A stretch of DNA of 7,911 bases from Nitrospirota bacterium (GTDB lineage: Bacteria; Nitrospirota_A; Leptospirillia; Leptospirillales; Leptospirillaceae): positions 1 through 7,911 of the forward strand of contig JAJYPO010000099.1 of NCBI GenBank assembly GCA_021795275.1, given 5' to 3'. Position numbers and translations under genes: made by a program. Numbering within the stretch: position 1 is the first letter of the stretch; the number at the start of each line of letters is the position of its first letter. Positions 1-6,082 of the stretch are shown in pieces. A model generated the notes under the pieces. It was not told where the DNA came from. It ran no database searches and saw only the letters and a list, made by a program, of their open reading frames with translations.

Positions 1-317
1 GTTGCTCCGGTCGATGCGGGCTGACACGCTTCCGTCGGGAGCCGTCCGCCAGGTCCTCCAGGAGTCAGGAGGGTCCGGGGCAAAGAGCAATCACCGACAA
101 GGAGAGGGGGGAAAAGAGACGGCTGTCAACCCGACCGGATGAGACAAAGGCGAAGGACTGTCTTCTTGGGCATCGGCTCACCTTTGTGGCCGGTGATGGC
201 GGCCATGAAAGGTGCTCAGACCCCGGCTGAAAACAGGTCATCCCTCGGTCCCGATTCCCGTCTTCAGCCCCTGGTTTTGCAATCTCCATGCGGCAATCCG
301 CCTTGCGCCGACAATCT
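1..317. other. Stretch with no supportable gene
   Basis: I see no convincing coding region here. Short open frames exist on both strands, but none has a good ribosome binding site together with protein-like composition. One plus frame is open from the left edge to a TGA at 140-142 and another ends at a TGA at 22-24, so the last codons of a plus-strand gene lying to the left are possible but cannot be recognised. The stretch also forms the 3' flank of the broken vapC gene, and I found no clear terminator hairpin for the vapBC pair. Confidence 0.4.
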
Positions 318-712
318 CTAGAGGCTCTCCACCCCGGGAAGGTCCGCCATTTTCCTGTCGAAGGTCACCGTCTTCGAACATCCCCGGTGACGCGCCTTGG
401 CCGCAATCAGGCAATCCGGGAATCCGGCATCGACGGTCCGGAAATCTCCAGGGCCTCTTCCACAGCATGAGAAGATTCGAGGGAAAGGGACCGATTGACC
501 GAAAGGGCGGAAATGGCGGCATCCATTTCGGAGCGGGAGTGTCGGTAACTGCGTTCCAGGGTCCAGCACAACTCGGCAAGGACGATGTCGGAGACGAAGA
601 AAATTCCGTCCTCTCCCTCATGGGAATCGAACAGGGCCTTGACCCTCAGAGCTTGCTCTTCGTGGTCGCGGGTAAGGAGCCGCACCAGGACATTCGTATC
701 GAGAGCAATCAA
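318..712 (-). pseudogene. vapC: VapC-type PIN-domain toxin, disrupted by a frameshift
   Basis: PIN-domain ribonucleases of the VapC family cut RNA (often tRNA or rRNA) when their antitoxin is lost. The frame starts at a TTG (712-710) that overlaps the vapB stop as TTGA. It reads through MIALDTNVLV, with the first catalytic acid D5, and through DIVLAELCW, with E47. It then stops early after 101 residues. Adding one base in the short A-run at 442-444 (T-run in the coding sense) restores a 131-residue protein, a normal VapC length. The restored part contains the expected late acids: D100 in GFPDCLI and D119 in TVTFDRK. The present reading frame loses both, so the product should lack nuclease activity. 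The cause could be a real mutation or a homopolymer sequencing error. Seen directly: motifs and frame change. Inferred: inactivity. Confidence 0.82.
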
Positions 713-960
713 GACCGGCGGTTCCGCAAATCCACCGCACCGGCGATCCCCTCCTCCATCTGTTCGATTTCCAGTGTCGGCTGACCCGGCCGGTGATGAA
801 GCCCGAACAGGCGGTCCGCTCCACGGGAAAGGAGCCGGACCTTGAGACTTCCGTCTTCCATGAGGGTAAAATCAAGCCGGCTCCCCGGGACGATTCCGAT
901 CTTGTCCCGAATCGCCTTGGGGACGGTCACCTGTCCTTTGTCAGTCACCGTGGACTGCAT
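709..960 (-). CDS. vapB: AbrB/MazE-fold antitoxin of a VapBC pair
   Basis: This is an 83-residue protein. Residues 1-44 form a SpoVT/AbrB swapped-hairpin DNA-binding domain: STVTDKGQVTVPKAIRDKIG, then PGSRLDF and GSLKVRL. The C-terminal half (about 45-83) is the likely toxin-binding tail. Such antitoxins bind and neutralise the partner PIN nuclease and repress their own operon. The ATG is preceded by GGAGGG with five bases between, which supports this start. The stop overlaps the TTG start of vapC by sharing TTGA, the usual antitoxin-first coupled layout. The antitoxin reads intact although the toxin is frameshifted, the common order of decay because loss of the antitoxin first would be harmful. 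A palindrome upstream (1035-1047) may be its operator. Confidence 0.88.
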   Translation of the reverse strand: MQSTVTDKGQVTVPKAIRDKIGIVPGSRLDFTLMEDGSLKVRLLSRGADRLFGLHHRPGQPTLEIEQMEEGIAGAVDLRNRRS

Positions 961-1025
961 GGAGTCCCTCCATCATGATTTCTGACGGCCATGAGTAAGA
1001 AAAATTAAAAAATTTCCTATATTTC

Positions 1026-1054
1026 CATTTAAGTAAGAATGATTCTTTCTTCAA
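1026..1054 (-). promoter_or_regulatory. Candidate vapBC promoter with an overlapping palindromic operator
   Basis: On the minus strand TTGAAG (1054-1049) and TAAATG (1031-1026) are separated by 17 bases and could be the -35 and -10 boxes. The -10 match is weak (three of six). The spacer contains a perfect inverted repeat, AAGAAT-N-ATTCTT, at 1035-1047. A palindrome between the two boxes, about 75-90 bases ahead of the vapB start, is where an AbrB-type antitoxin would bind to repress its own operon. The assignment is an inference from position and symmetry; the palindrome itself is directly visible. Confidence 0.35.
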
Positions 1055-1108
1055 ACGGCGTCAATTCCGGAGACGCCCTTATCCCGCCAAAGTGGAATGC
1101 GCATCTTT

Positions 1109-1285
1109 TTAGGAGAACCGAATCTCTAGATTGATTTCGGATCTGATCTCCCCTTTCTCGATCAGATCCGGAAGTGTTGATCTATCCACTCCCTGGATGA
1201 TTTCCTCCGATTCCCTTTCTTTTGATGGCAACCCATATCCCGCGATACGAATTCGTGTTCTTTTTCTTTCTGTCTCCTGAAGGCT
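1109..1285 (-). other. Cryptic coding-like frame, possible gene remnant
   Basis: One minus-strand frame is open for 58 codons between a TGA at 1288-1286 and a TAA at 1111-1109. From about codon 13 its translation is protein-like: RIRIAGYGLPSKERESEE, then a mixed helix/strand section with LPDLIEKGEIRSE and a final strand INLEIRFS. There is no ATG. The only common start is a TTG at 1231-1229 with a weak GGGA seven bases ahead. It could be the 3' end of a decayed gene, a very short gene, or chance in purine-rich DNA. I do not recognise a family. The inverted repeat at 1138-1170 lies inside this frame. Confidence 0.22.
1138..1170. repeat. 11-bp perfect inverted repeat (stem-loop)
   Basis: CGGATCTGATC (1138-1148) and GATCAGATCCG (1160-1170) are exact reverse complements around an 11-base loop. 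A smaller repeat, AATCT-CT-AGATT, sits just to the left at 1121-1132. Neither strand has a T-run after the stem, so a standard intrinsic terminator is unlikely. It may be a protein-binding site, a remnant end of a mobile element, an RNA structure, or a by-product of the cryptic coding frame that covers it. Confidence 0.6.
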
Positions 1286-1505
1286 TCATCCGGGTGGCTC
1301 CATGCCGGACGAACGGGATCCGGGCAGACTCGACACTTCTTCGAGATTGAAGGTCGTCCAGGGAGCTCCTCCACCAGAAACCCGGGATTCTGGGTCATGC
1401 TTGAGTCCAGGGTCGTGTATCTCACGACTCCGGAAACTTTCAGGGGAATTTCGTTCTTCTTTCCGATCTTAGTCGAACTCGACCTGTAAGGAGATTGATC
1501 CTCTG
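1286..1505. other. Apparently gene-free spacer containing a 20-bp near-palindrome
   Basis: No frame here looks protein-like with a usable start. The notable element is CCAGAA-A-CCCGGG-A-TTCTGG at 1374-1393, symmetric except for one mismatched position on each side of the CCCGGG core. Its function is unknown; it could be a binding site or part of a decayed dispersed repeat. A minus-strand frame at 1162-1425 is open but rich in unrelated-looking residues and lacks a ribosome binding site. Confidence 0.4.
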
Positions 1506-1514
1506 TGATAAAAT
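1506..1514 (+). promoter_or_regulatory. Extended -10 promoter for the nucleotidyltransferase gene
   Basis: TGATAAAAT combines the TGn extension with a -10 box matching TATAAT at five of six positions. No good -35 box stands 16-18 bases upstream, which is normal for extended -10 promoters. Transcription would start near 1521, giving a leader of only about 15 bases that holds the ribosome binding site (GGGAG at 1528-1532). This suggests independent, probably constitutive, expression of the downstream gene. Confidence 0.5.
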
Positions 1515-1535
1515 GCAGTCAATGAAGGGAGAAAT

Positions 1536-2051
1536 ATGGGAAATCAGGATGAAAATTATACAAGGCCCGCAACATGGGATGATGTCGTTCATGTCTGCCG
1601 GTTGTTGAACGAAGCCGGGGTGGAATATCTCCTGATCGGAGGTTATGCCATTTTTGCCCATGGATTCAATCGCCAGTCGGACGACATTGACATTCTTGTC
1701 AATCCGATATTGGAAAATCAGAAGAAGTGGGTGTTTGCCCTTTCGGCCCTCCCCGACAGGGCCGCAAAAGAGCTTGAAAACGAGCCAAATGTTTTCGATC
1801 CCGACTATACGATGGCCATTCGGATTGCAGACGAAATTATGATCGATGTTTTGCCTGCCGCATGCGGAAATAATTGGGAAACTCTCAAAACCTATGCCGA
1901 AACCATCCGGTCCGATGGAATCGATATCCCTGTTCTTTCTATCGAAGGACTTCTTCTGACCAAACAGGGACTGAGGCCGAAGGACCAAATGGACCGGAGC
2001 GTTCTTGGTCGTGCACTCAAAGGAGAGAAAGACTCGGGATATGGACTCTGA
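1536..2051 (+). CDS. Stand-alone nucleotidyltransferase-fold protein (toxin/defence type)
   Basis: This is a 171-residue protein with the minimal polymerase-beta-like nucleotidyltransferase fold. The signature is LLIGGYAIFAHG (33-43, the GG loop that holds the nucleotide phosphates), followed by DDIDILVNP, where D50 and D52 are the expected metal-binding acids. A third acid, D104, lies in the strand IMIDVLP. The C-terminal segment LLLTKQGLRPKDQMDRSVL (about 139-157) carries the Lys/Arg/Asp pattern common to small proteins of this class. AbiEii/MenT-like relatives transfer nucleotides to tRNA ends or other targets and act as toxins or in phage defence; the substrate here is unknown. The ATG has GGGAG three bases ahead and a near-adjacent promoter. 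Sampled GC (about 42-47%) is well below that of the proteasome genes, suggesting separate acquisition. No recognisable antitoxin precedes it. Fold assignment is confident; function is inferred. Confidence 0.85.
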   Translation: MGNQDENYTRPATWDDVVHVCRLLNEAGVEYLLIGGYAIFAHGFNRQSDDIDILVNPILENQKKWVFALSALPDRAAKELENEPNVFDPDYTMAIRIADEIMIDVLPAACGNNWETLKTYAETIRSDGIDIPVLSIEGLLLTKQGLRPKDQMDRSVLGRALKGEKDSGYGL

Positions 2052-2355
2052 ATCCATCGGTCCAGCCGACCAGCAACCCATCAAAAGGATCGTGGGACGG
2101 AAAGAGAGAGGGCCATCCAGGGTCTGCTCTCCTCTTTTTATTTCCGAAGAGCGGATCGCGTTTTCCAGGCAAAAAACACGATCGGGAATCGCCCCGAAGG
2201 GAGTCTTTCGTTACGAAAGCCATGACCAGGCCAATGCCGACATGGAGAAATGGCTTTCCGAATCCATCCAGAGATTCGAAATTTCAAAAGGCCAATCCGC
2301 CGACTTCCACGATCTTGTCTCCGATTCCGGGAAAGACGATGATCAAGGAAGGTAA
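2041..2355 (+). CDS. Doubtful small protein downstream of the nucleotidyltransferase
   Basis: A plus frame overlaps the end of the nucleotidyltransferase gene by 11 bases and runs 104 codons from an ATG. The first 50 or so residues look random. The middle, PKGVFRYESHDQANADMEKW followed by LSESIQRF, looks like a genuine protein segment with an aromatic strand leading into an amphipathic, acidic helix. Small proteins with a similar 'RF/Y-x-SH-x-(E/Q)-A' opening are, to my recollection, found next to such nucleotidyltransferases, possibly as antitoxins; I cannot verify this. The nearest AAGGAG lies 15 bases before the ATG, too far to be convincing, and a possible terminator falls inside the frame. 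It may be a remnant whose original start has been lost. Confidence 0.35.
   Translation: MDSESIGPADQQPIKRIVGRKERGPSRVCSPLFISEERIAFSRQKTRSGIAPKGVFRYESHDQANADMEKWLSESIQRFEISKGQSADFHDLVSDSGKDDDQGR
2101..2142 (+). terminator. Possible intrinsic terminator after the nucleotidyltransferase gene
   Basis: AAAGAGAGAG (2101-2110) can pair with CTCTCCTCTTT (2127-2137), leaving one bulged C and a 16-base loop, and the stem runs into TTATTT. It sits 50 bases after the stop codon. The stem is A/U-rich and the loop is long, so it would be weak. If it is real, the small ORF that covers it is unlikely to be expressed from the ATG at 2041. Confidence 0.3.
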
Positions 2356-2540
2356 ACATCCTGGCGTCGAGATGAGAGGGTCTTCGATGGCGACAGAGAG
2401 AAATACAGTTTTTACCCCCCGGAAAAGGCCGGCCATGGGGTCCGGAACGAGCGTCTCCGCCAGCCCAAGGCGGAACCCGCCGATCATTGGCCGCTGGGCA
2501 CAATGACAGAAGATCCTGCGGAGTCTCAGGCCTCAGAAAG
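2356..2540. other. Intergenic stretch between convergent genes
   Basis: This stretch separates the plus-strand nucleotidyltransferase block from the minus-strand proteasome operon. A minus frame starting at 2487 (67 codons, hydrophobic in part) is open but has no ribosome binding site. No clear terminator for the operon was found directly after the stop at 2541. Confidence 0.4.
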
Positions 2541-3230
2541 TCAGCGCGTGGAGAAGTTGAAGTCGGTGACGGCGCCACCGGAGGGCCCGCATCCGGCAAA
2601 ATAGTAGTAGTTGCAGGAGCGGTTGAAGGGATTGACGTTGCCGGTGAAGAAACCCGGCAGATAAGACTGGACCGGAACCCCCACCTGGCCGAAGGGCACC
2701 AGGGGCGGCTGGATGAACTGGTTGATGATGGAGGTCGGGCCCTGGGCGAAGGGCACGAAATAGGGAATGCCCCCTCCGGTCTGGATCTGCGGGGCGTTCC
2801 CCGCCAGCGGGACAAGCGAGAGGTTCGGAGTGGGCGGGGCAAAGGCCCCCCCTCCCTGGCCCAGAGGGGTCTGAGGGATCAGGAGGACCGTGGGAGGGCC
2901 GACCGACAGCCCCGTCGGGGGCGGGGGAGCAAAGGCCCCCGAGGTCTGGCCGAAAGCCCCCGGCAAGTTGGGGGTGCCGGGAAGGGAAACCGGTCCCACG
3001 GGGGCACTCCCGATGGGGGGAACAACCGTTGCCACAGGGGTGAATTTCGGATGGAGCGGCTGGTTCCGGGGAGAGGGAGAGGGGGCAAACCCATGGCCTT
3101 CCGGGGAAGCCCCGCCCGGGAGCCCGGGATCGGGTCCCCCCGGAATGTCGAAGCGGTCGAGCCCCTGGCCCGCCAGGATCAGGCACCATACGATGAGAAG
3201 AACGGCGTCCAGGCCTCCCCCGCGTTTCAT
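2541..3230 (-). CDS. Proline/glycine-rich, probably exported protein coupled to pafA
   Basis: This is a 229-residue protein I do not recognise. It opens with a signal-peptide-like N-terminus: a basic start (MKR), a hydrophobic core at about 9-21 (AVLLIVWCLILAG), and small residues after it. No proper lipobox is seen. The mature part is very rich in Pro and Gly with no charged core, and contains a repeat of type GAFAPPxP at 98-105 and 128-135, spaced 30 residues apart. The C-terminal third (about 155-229) is more aromatic and holds Cys206 and Cys214 flanking a Tyr-rich segment, which might form a disulfide after export. Its ATG overlaps the pafA stop as ATGA, so it should be translated with the Pup ligase and from the proteasome transcript. 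A periplasmic or surface protein is odd in this setting. Export and coupling are inferred; a role in pupylation is unproven. Confidence 0.7.
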   Translation of the reverse strand: MKRGGGLDAVLLIVWCLILAGQGLDRFDIPGGPDPGLPGGASPEGHGFAPSPSPRNQPLHPKFTPVATVVPPIGSAPVGPVSLPGTPNLPGAFGQTSGAFAPPPPTGLSVGPPTVLLIPQTPLGQGGGAFAPPTPNLSLVPLAGNAPQIQTGGGIPYFVPFAQGPTSIINQFIQPPLVPFGQVGVPVQSYLPGFFTGNVNPFNRSCNYYYFAGCGPSGGAVTDFNFSTR

Positions 3231-4564
3231 GGAAATTCCGCCGCATTGAAGGGGTCGGCCCAGTGGAGCGTTTCCTGGGGCGGATCATTGAGCCGCATGT
3301 AGGTCCAGTCGACGGTGTAGGAGCGGTGGTGCTCCATGGCCTCCCGGATATGGGCCCCCCGCAGCCGGGCCCGGGTCGTCTGAGGCGGCTTCTCCATGGC
3401 GGAGAGGATTTCGGAATCCCCGGCGATCCGGTCCACGCACCCCGCCTTTCGAAGGAGATTGTAGAGCCCCTTCTCTTCATGAACATCATGATACTGGTAA
3501 TCCAGCATGGCCAAGGCCGGATCCTCCCATGTTCCCTGTTTCCTGTCGCGATACCGGGTCAAAAGCTGCCACTTGATCACCCAGTCGATCTCCCGTCCCA
3601 GGACAGGCTCGTTCCATCGCGCCAGCTCGGCCAGGACTTTCTCCCACAGATCAAGCATATCACGCACGGCCGGCGTGGTCCCTTCCTTGTGGAAAAAATC
3701 CCGGCAAGACTCGAGGTAGGACTCCTGGATCTCGAGGGCTGTCAGCTCCTGTCCGGATTCGAGACGGACCCGGACCGAGAGGGTGGGATCCTCCGAGATC
3801 TCCCGGATGGCCCGGATGGGATCCTCGAGGGACATCCGGTCGTGAAGGCCTCCCCCCTCGATCACCTCCAGGACCAGGGCCGTTGTTCCGACCTTCAGAA
3901 GATCGCTGATCTCGCTCATGTTCGAATCGCCCACGATGATGTGCAGCCGGCGGTACTTCTGCGGATCGGAATGGGGCTCGTCTCTCGTGTTGATGATGGG
4001 ACGGCTCGAGGTGGTCGAACAGGAAATCTTCTCCCGGATATGGAGGGACCGGGGGCTGATGACGAAGCGGACGCTCTCGTCCGCCTTCCGGACGAGGCCC
4101 CCTGCTCCGGTGAGGATCTGACGGGAGACGAAAAAGGGAATGAGCGTCCGGGAGAGACGCCAGAAGGTGACGTTGCGGTCGATCAGGTAGTTTTCGTGGC
4201 ACCCGTAGGAGTTCCCGGCCGAATCGGTATTGTTCTTGAGCACGTAAAGGTGGCCGTCGATCCCCTCGACCTCGAGCTGGTGGGAGACGGTCTCCACCGC
4301 CCGCGAGAGGATCCTCTCCCCCGCCTTGTCATGGATCACCACATCCCGGACATGGTCGCATTCCGGGGTCGAATACTCGGGATGGCTCCCGGTATCCTGG
4401 TAGATCCGTCCACCGTTCGGGAGGAAGGCGTCCCGGGACCAGGAGTTCTGCATGATTCCCTGGAACAGGTACTCCAGGGCCCGCTCCGGGGGAAAGATGC
4501 GGTCTCCCGTATTGGTGAAAAGGAATCCGTACTCGCTTTCGAGTCCCATGATCCGACGGTGCAT
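3227..4564 (-). CDS. pafA: PafA, Pup-protein ligase
   Basis: PafA uses ATP to activate the C-terminal glutamate of Pup and join it to a substrate lysine, marking the protein for the proteasome in the cytoplasm. The 445-residue product follows the actinobacterial enzyme closely from MHRRIMGLESEYG, whose E9 and E11 match the magnesium-binding glutamates of the glutamine-synthetase-like core. NGGRIYQDTGSHPEY gives D57 at the position of the catalytic aspartate. KNNTDSAGNSYGCHENY (110-126) and RPIINTRDEPH are also conserved, as are QTTRARLRG and the final domain motif VDWTYMRLND. The end is slightly shorter than in Mycobacterium tuberculosis (about 452 residues), stopping soon after ADPF. The start is set by GGAGG five bases upstream. 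It lies 12 bases after prcA and overlaps the next gene by four. Confidence 0.97.
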   Translation of the reverse strand: MHRRIMGLESEYGFLFTNTGDRIFPPERALEYLFQGIMQNSWSRDAFLPNGGRIYQDTGSHPEYSTPECDHVRDVVIHDKAGERILSRAVETVSHQLEVEGIDGHLYVLKNNTDSAGNSYGCHENYLIDRNVTFWRLSRTLIPFFVSRQILTGAGGLVRKADESVRFVISPRSLHIREKISCSTTSSRPIINTRDEPHSDPQKYRRLHIIVGDSNMSEISDLLKVGTTALVLEVIEGGGLHDRMSLEDPIRAIREISEDPTLSVRVRLESGQELTALEIQESYLESCRDFFHKEGTTPAVRDMLDLWEKVLAELARWNEPVLGREIDWVIKWQLLTRYRDRKQGTWEDPALAMLDYQYHDVHEEKGLYNLLRKAGCVDRIAGDSEILSAMEKPPQTTRARLRGAHIREAMEHHRSYTVDWTYMRLNDPPQETLHWADPFNAAEFP

Positions 4565-4576
4565 CGGGGCCTCCGT

Positions 4577-5269
4577 TCATACGGGGGTGTCGAGGATCCC
4601 GGAAAGTTCTTGACGCGAAAACCGGCGGAAGGTCCGCCCGACCGCCTTGCGGTCAAGGAGCCCCACCTCCATCTGATCGACCGGAAGGGGAGCCTCCGAG
4701 ATTTCCTGAAAGGCCCCCCGGACGATCCGGAGGCCTTCGGGGAGAGGAAGGGGAGCCTTGATTCTCTCCCGGAGAAGGCCCCCAAGCTGCTCGGCCCGCC
4801 CTCCGACCGCCGTCAGGAGAGGTTCGTCGAAGATCGACCCGTCGTAGGAAATCCGGTAGATCTCGTCGGGACGGCCGTCCGTTCCCAGGTCGGCCAGGAC
4901 GATCTCGACTTCGAGAGGCTTCATCTCCTGGCTGAAGGCCGACCCCAGAAGCTGGGAATAGGCATTGGCAAGCGATCGGCCGGTCACGTCCTCCCGGCTG
5001 TACATGAAACCCTTGAGGTCGGCATGCCGGATCCCGGCCTTCCTGAGGTTCTCAAATTCGCTGTATTTCCCCACGCCGGCGAAGGCCACCCGGTCGTAGA
5101 CCTCGGAGATCTTGTAGAGACTGGCCGACGGGTTGTCGGCCGCCAGGAGGATGCCTTCCTGGACCACGAGGACGACCACGGACCGTCCGCGGGAGATGCC
5201 CTTCTTGGCATACTCCGCCTTGTCCTGCATGAGCTGTTCGGGAGAGACATAAAAAGGAAGGGCCGCCAT
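4577..5269 (-). CDS. prcA: Proteasome alpha subunit PrcA
   Basis: Seven PrcA subunits form each outer ring of the 20S core; they gate substrate entry and dock the ATPase. The 230-residue sequence opens with FYVSPEQLMQDKAEYAKKGI (6-25), the conserved helix H0 region, then follows the family through ADNPSASLYKISEVYDRV, a GKYSEFENLR segment and ITYDGS-like ISYDGSIFDEP. It lacks an N-terminal catalytic threonine, as expected of alpha subunits. The end (ILDTPV) is shorter than the acidic/serine-rich tail of the M. tuberculosis protein (about 248 residues). The ATG is six bases after the prcB stop, with AAAGGA ten bases upstream, so translation probably follows prcB and equal subunit supply is expected. 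Confidence 0.96.
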   Translation of the reverse strand: MAALPFYVSPEQLMQDKAEYAKKGISRGRSVVVLVVQEGILLAADNPSASLYKISEVYDRVAFAGVGKYSEFENLRKAGIRHADLKGFMYSREDVTGRSLANAYSQLLGSAFSQEMKPLEVEIVLADLGTDGRPDEIYRISYDGSIFDEPLLTAVGGRAEQLGGLLRERIKAPLPLPEGLRIVRGAFQEISEAPLPVDQMEVGLLDRKAVGRTFRRFSRQELSGILDTPV

Positions 5270-5275
5270 CTGCCG

Positions 5276-6079
5276 CTAGTCCTTTCTCTTGAGGGAGTCG
5301 ACGAGGTCCCGGTAATAACGGGCCACCTCGGCCGGGGGAAGCTCGCTTGTCCCCTCCCGGTCCATCGTGAAGACAGAGGGATAAATCTCCCGGACAAAGT
5401 CCGGACCTCCCGTTCCCAGGTCCTCGTCGGCCGCCTCATAGAGGGCGCGGAGGGCGGCCTCGATGGCCTGGGCTCTGGTAAACCCTTCCTTCCAGAGCAT
5501 CTTGAGGGCATTTCTGGCAAAGAGTCCCCCCGACCCGTTCGCATGGTAGGCATCCTCCTCGTACCGCCCGCCGGCCGGATCGTACTTGTAGATCCTCCCG
5601 CCCCCCCGTCCGGCGTCGTATCCGGCGAAAAGGGGAACCACCACCAGACCCTGCATCGCCATGGGAAGGGCCTCCCGGACCATCTGGGCCAGCTTGTTGG
5701 CCTTGCCGTCGGTGGTCAGCATCACCCCCTCGAGCTTTTCGTAATGCTCGATCTCGACCCGGAAGAGGCGGGCCATGTCGATCGCCGGGCCCGCGGCCCC
5801 CGCGATCGCCACGCAGGAATAGCGGTCCACCGGAATGACCTTGGAGATGGCCCGGGAAGAGACCTGGTAGCCTTCCGAGGCCTGGCGGTCTCCGGCCATG
5901 ACCACACCCCCCTTGTAGCGCACAGCCAGGACTGTGGTCGCATGGGGAACGGAACCGGCCGTCCCGGAGACGGAGCCCGAGAGAGAGGACGGGTCCCAGT
6001 ATCCCAGGGATTTGAGGCAGTCGAGAAAGGACGGGGAATCGAAGGGAGAGACAGAGGACGCAGGACCGGTTCGTTTCAC
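5276..6079 (-). CDS. prcB: Proteasome beta subunit PrcB (proteolytic)
   Basis: PrcB forms the two inner rings of the 20S core and carries the active sites. The 267-residue precursor has a propeptide of about 47 residues that is cut before Thr48 in HATTVLAVRYKGG. Counting from that threonine, the other catalytic residues fall exactly where expected: Asp17 in MAGDR (D64) and Lys33 in SRAISK (K80). ELEHYEKLEG-like EIEHYEKLEG, AMQGL, the NGSGGLFA loop and the DEDLGTGGPDFVR segment are all conserved. The residue before the cut site is Ala instead of the Gly usual in actinobacteria. The start is GTG, three bases after the pup stop, with GGGGAG six bases upstream inside the last codons of pup. Confidence 0.96.
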   Translation of the reverse strand: MKRTGPASSVSPFDSPSFLDCLKSLGYWDPSSLSGSVSGTAGSVPHATTVLAVRYKGGVVMAGDRQASEGYQVSSRAISKVIPVDRYSCVAIAGAAGPAIDMARLFRVEIEHYEKLEGVMLTTDGKANKLAQMVREALPMAMQGLVVVPLFAGYDAGRGGGRIYKYDPAGGRYEEDAYHANGSGGLFARNALKMLWKEGFTRAQAIEAALRALYEAADEDLGTGGPDFVREIYPSVFTMDREGTSELPPAEVARYYRDLVDSLKRKD

Positions 6080-6082
6080 CCT

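Noticed and set aside
1138..1170. Intrinsic terminator reading of the 11-bp inverted repeat
   Set aside because: No T-run follows the stem on either strand.
1162..1425. An 87-codon minus ORF
   Set aside because: There is no ribosome binding site and no recognisable motif, and another frame in the same DNA looks more protein-like.
1440..2084. A 214-codon minus ORF
   Set aside because: It is the antisense of the nucleotidyltransferase gene, whose motifs are clear.
2284..2487. A 67-codon, partly hydrophobic minus ORF
   Set aside because: It has no ribosome binding site, and its far end overlaps a more protein-like plus frame; support is too weak.
2487..3302. A 271-codon plus frame opposite the Pro/Gly-rich gene
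   Set aside because: The minus frame has an ATGA coupling and a signal-peptide-like start; the plus frame is Arg/Gly-rich as expected of an antisense reading of Pro-rich codons.
2533..3489. A 318-codon minus frame overlapping pafA and the Pro/Gly-rich gene
   Set aside because: It is an out-of-frame reading of two better supported genes on the same strand and is rich in Pro, Arg and Ser without motifs.
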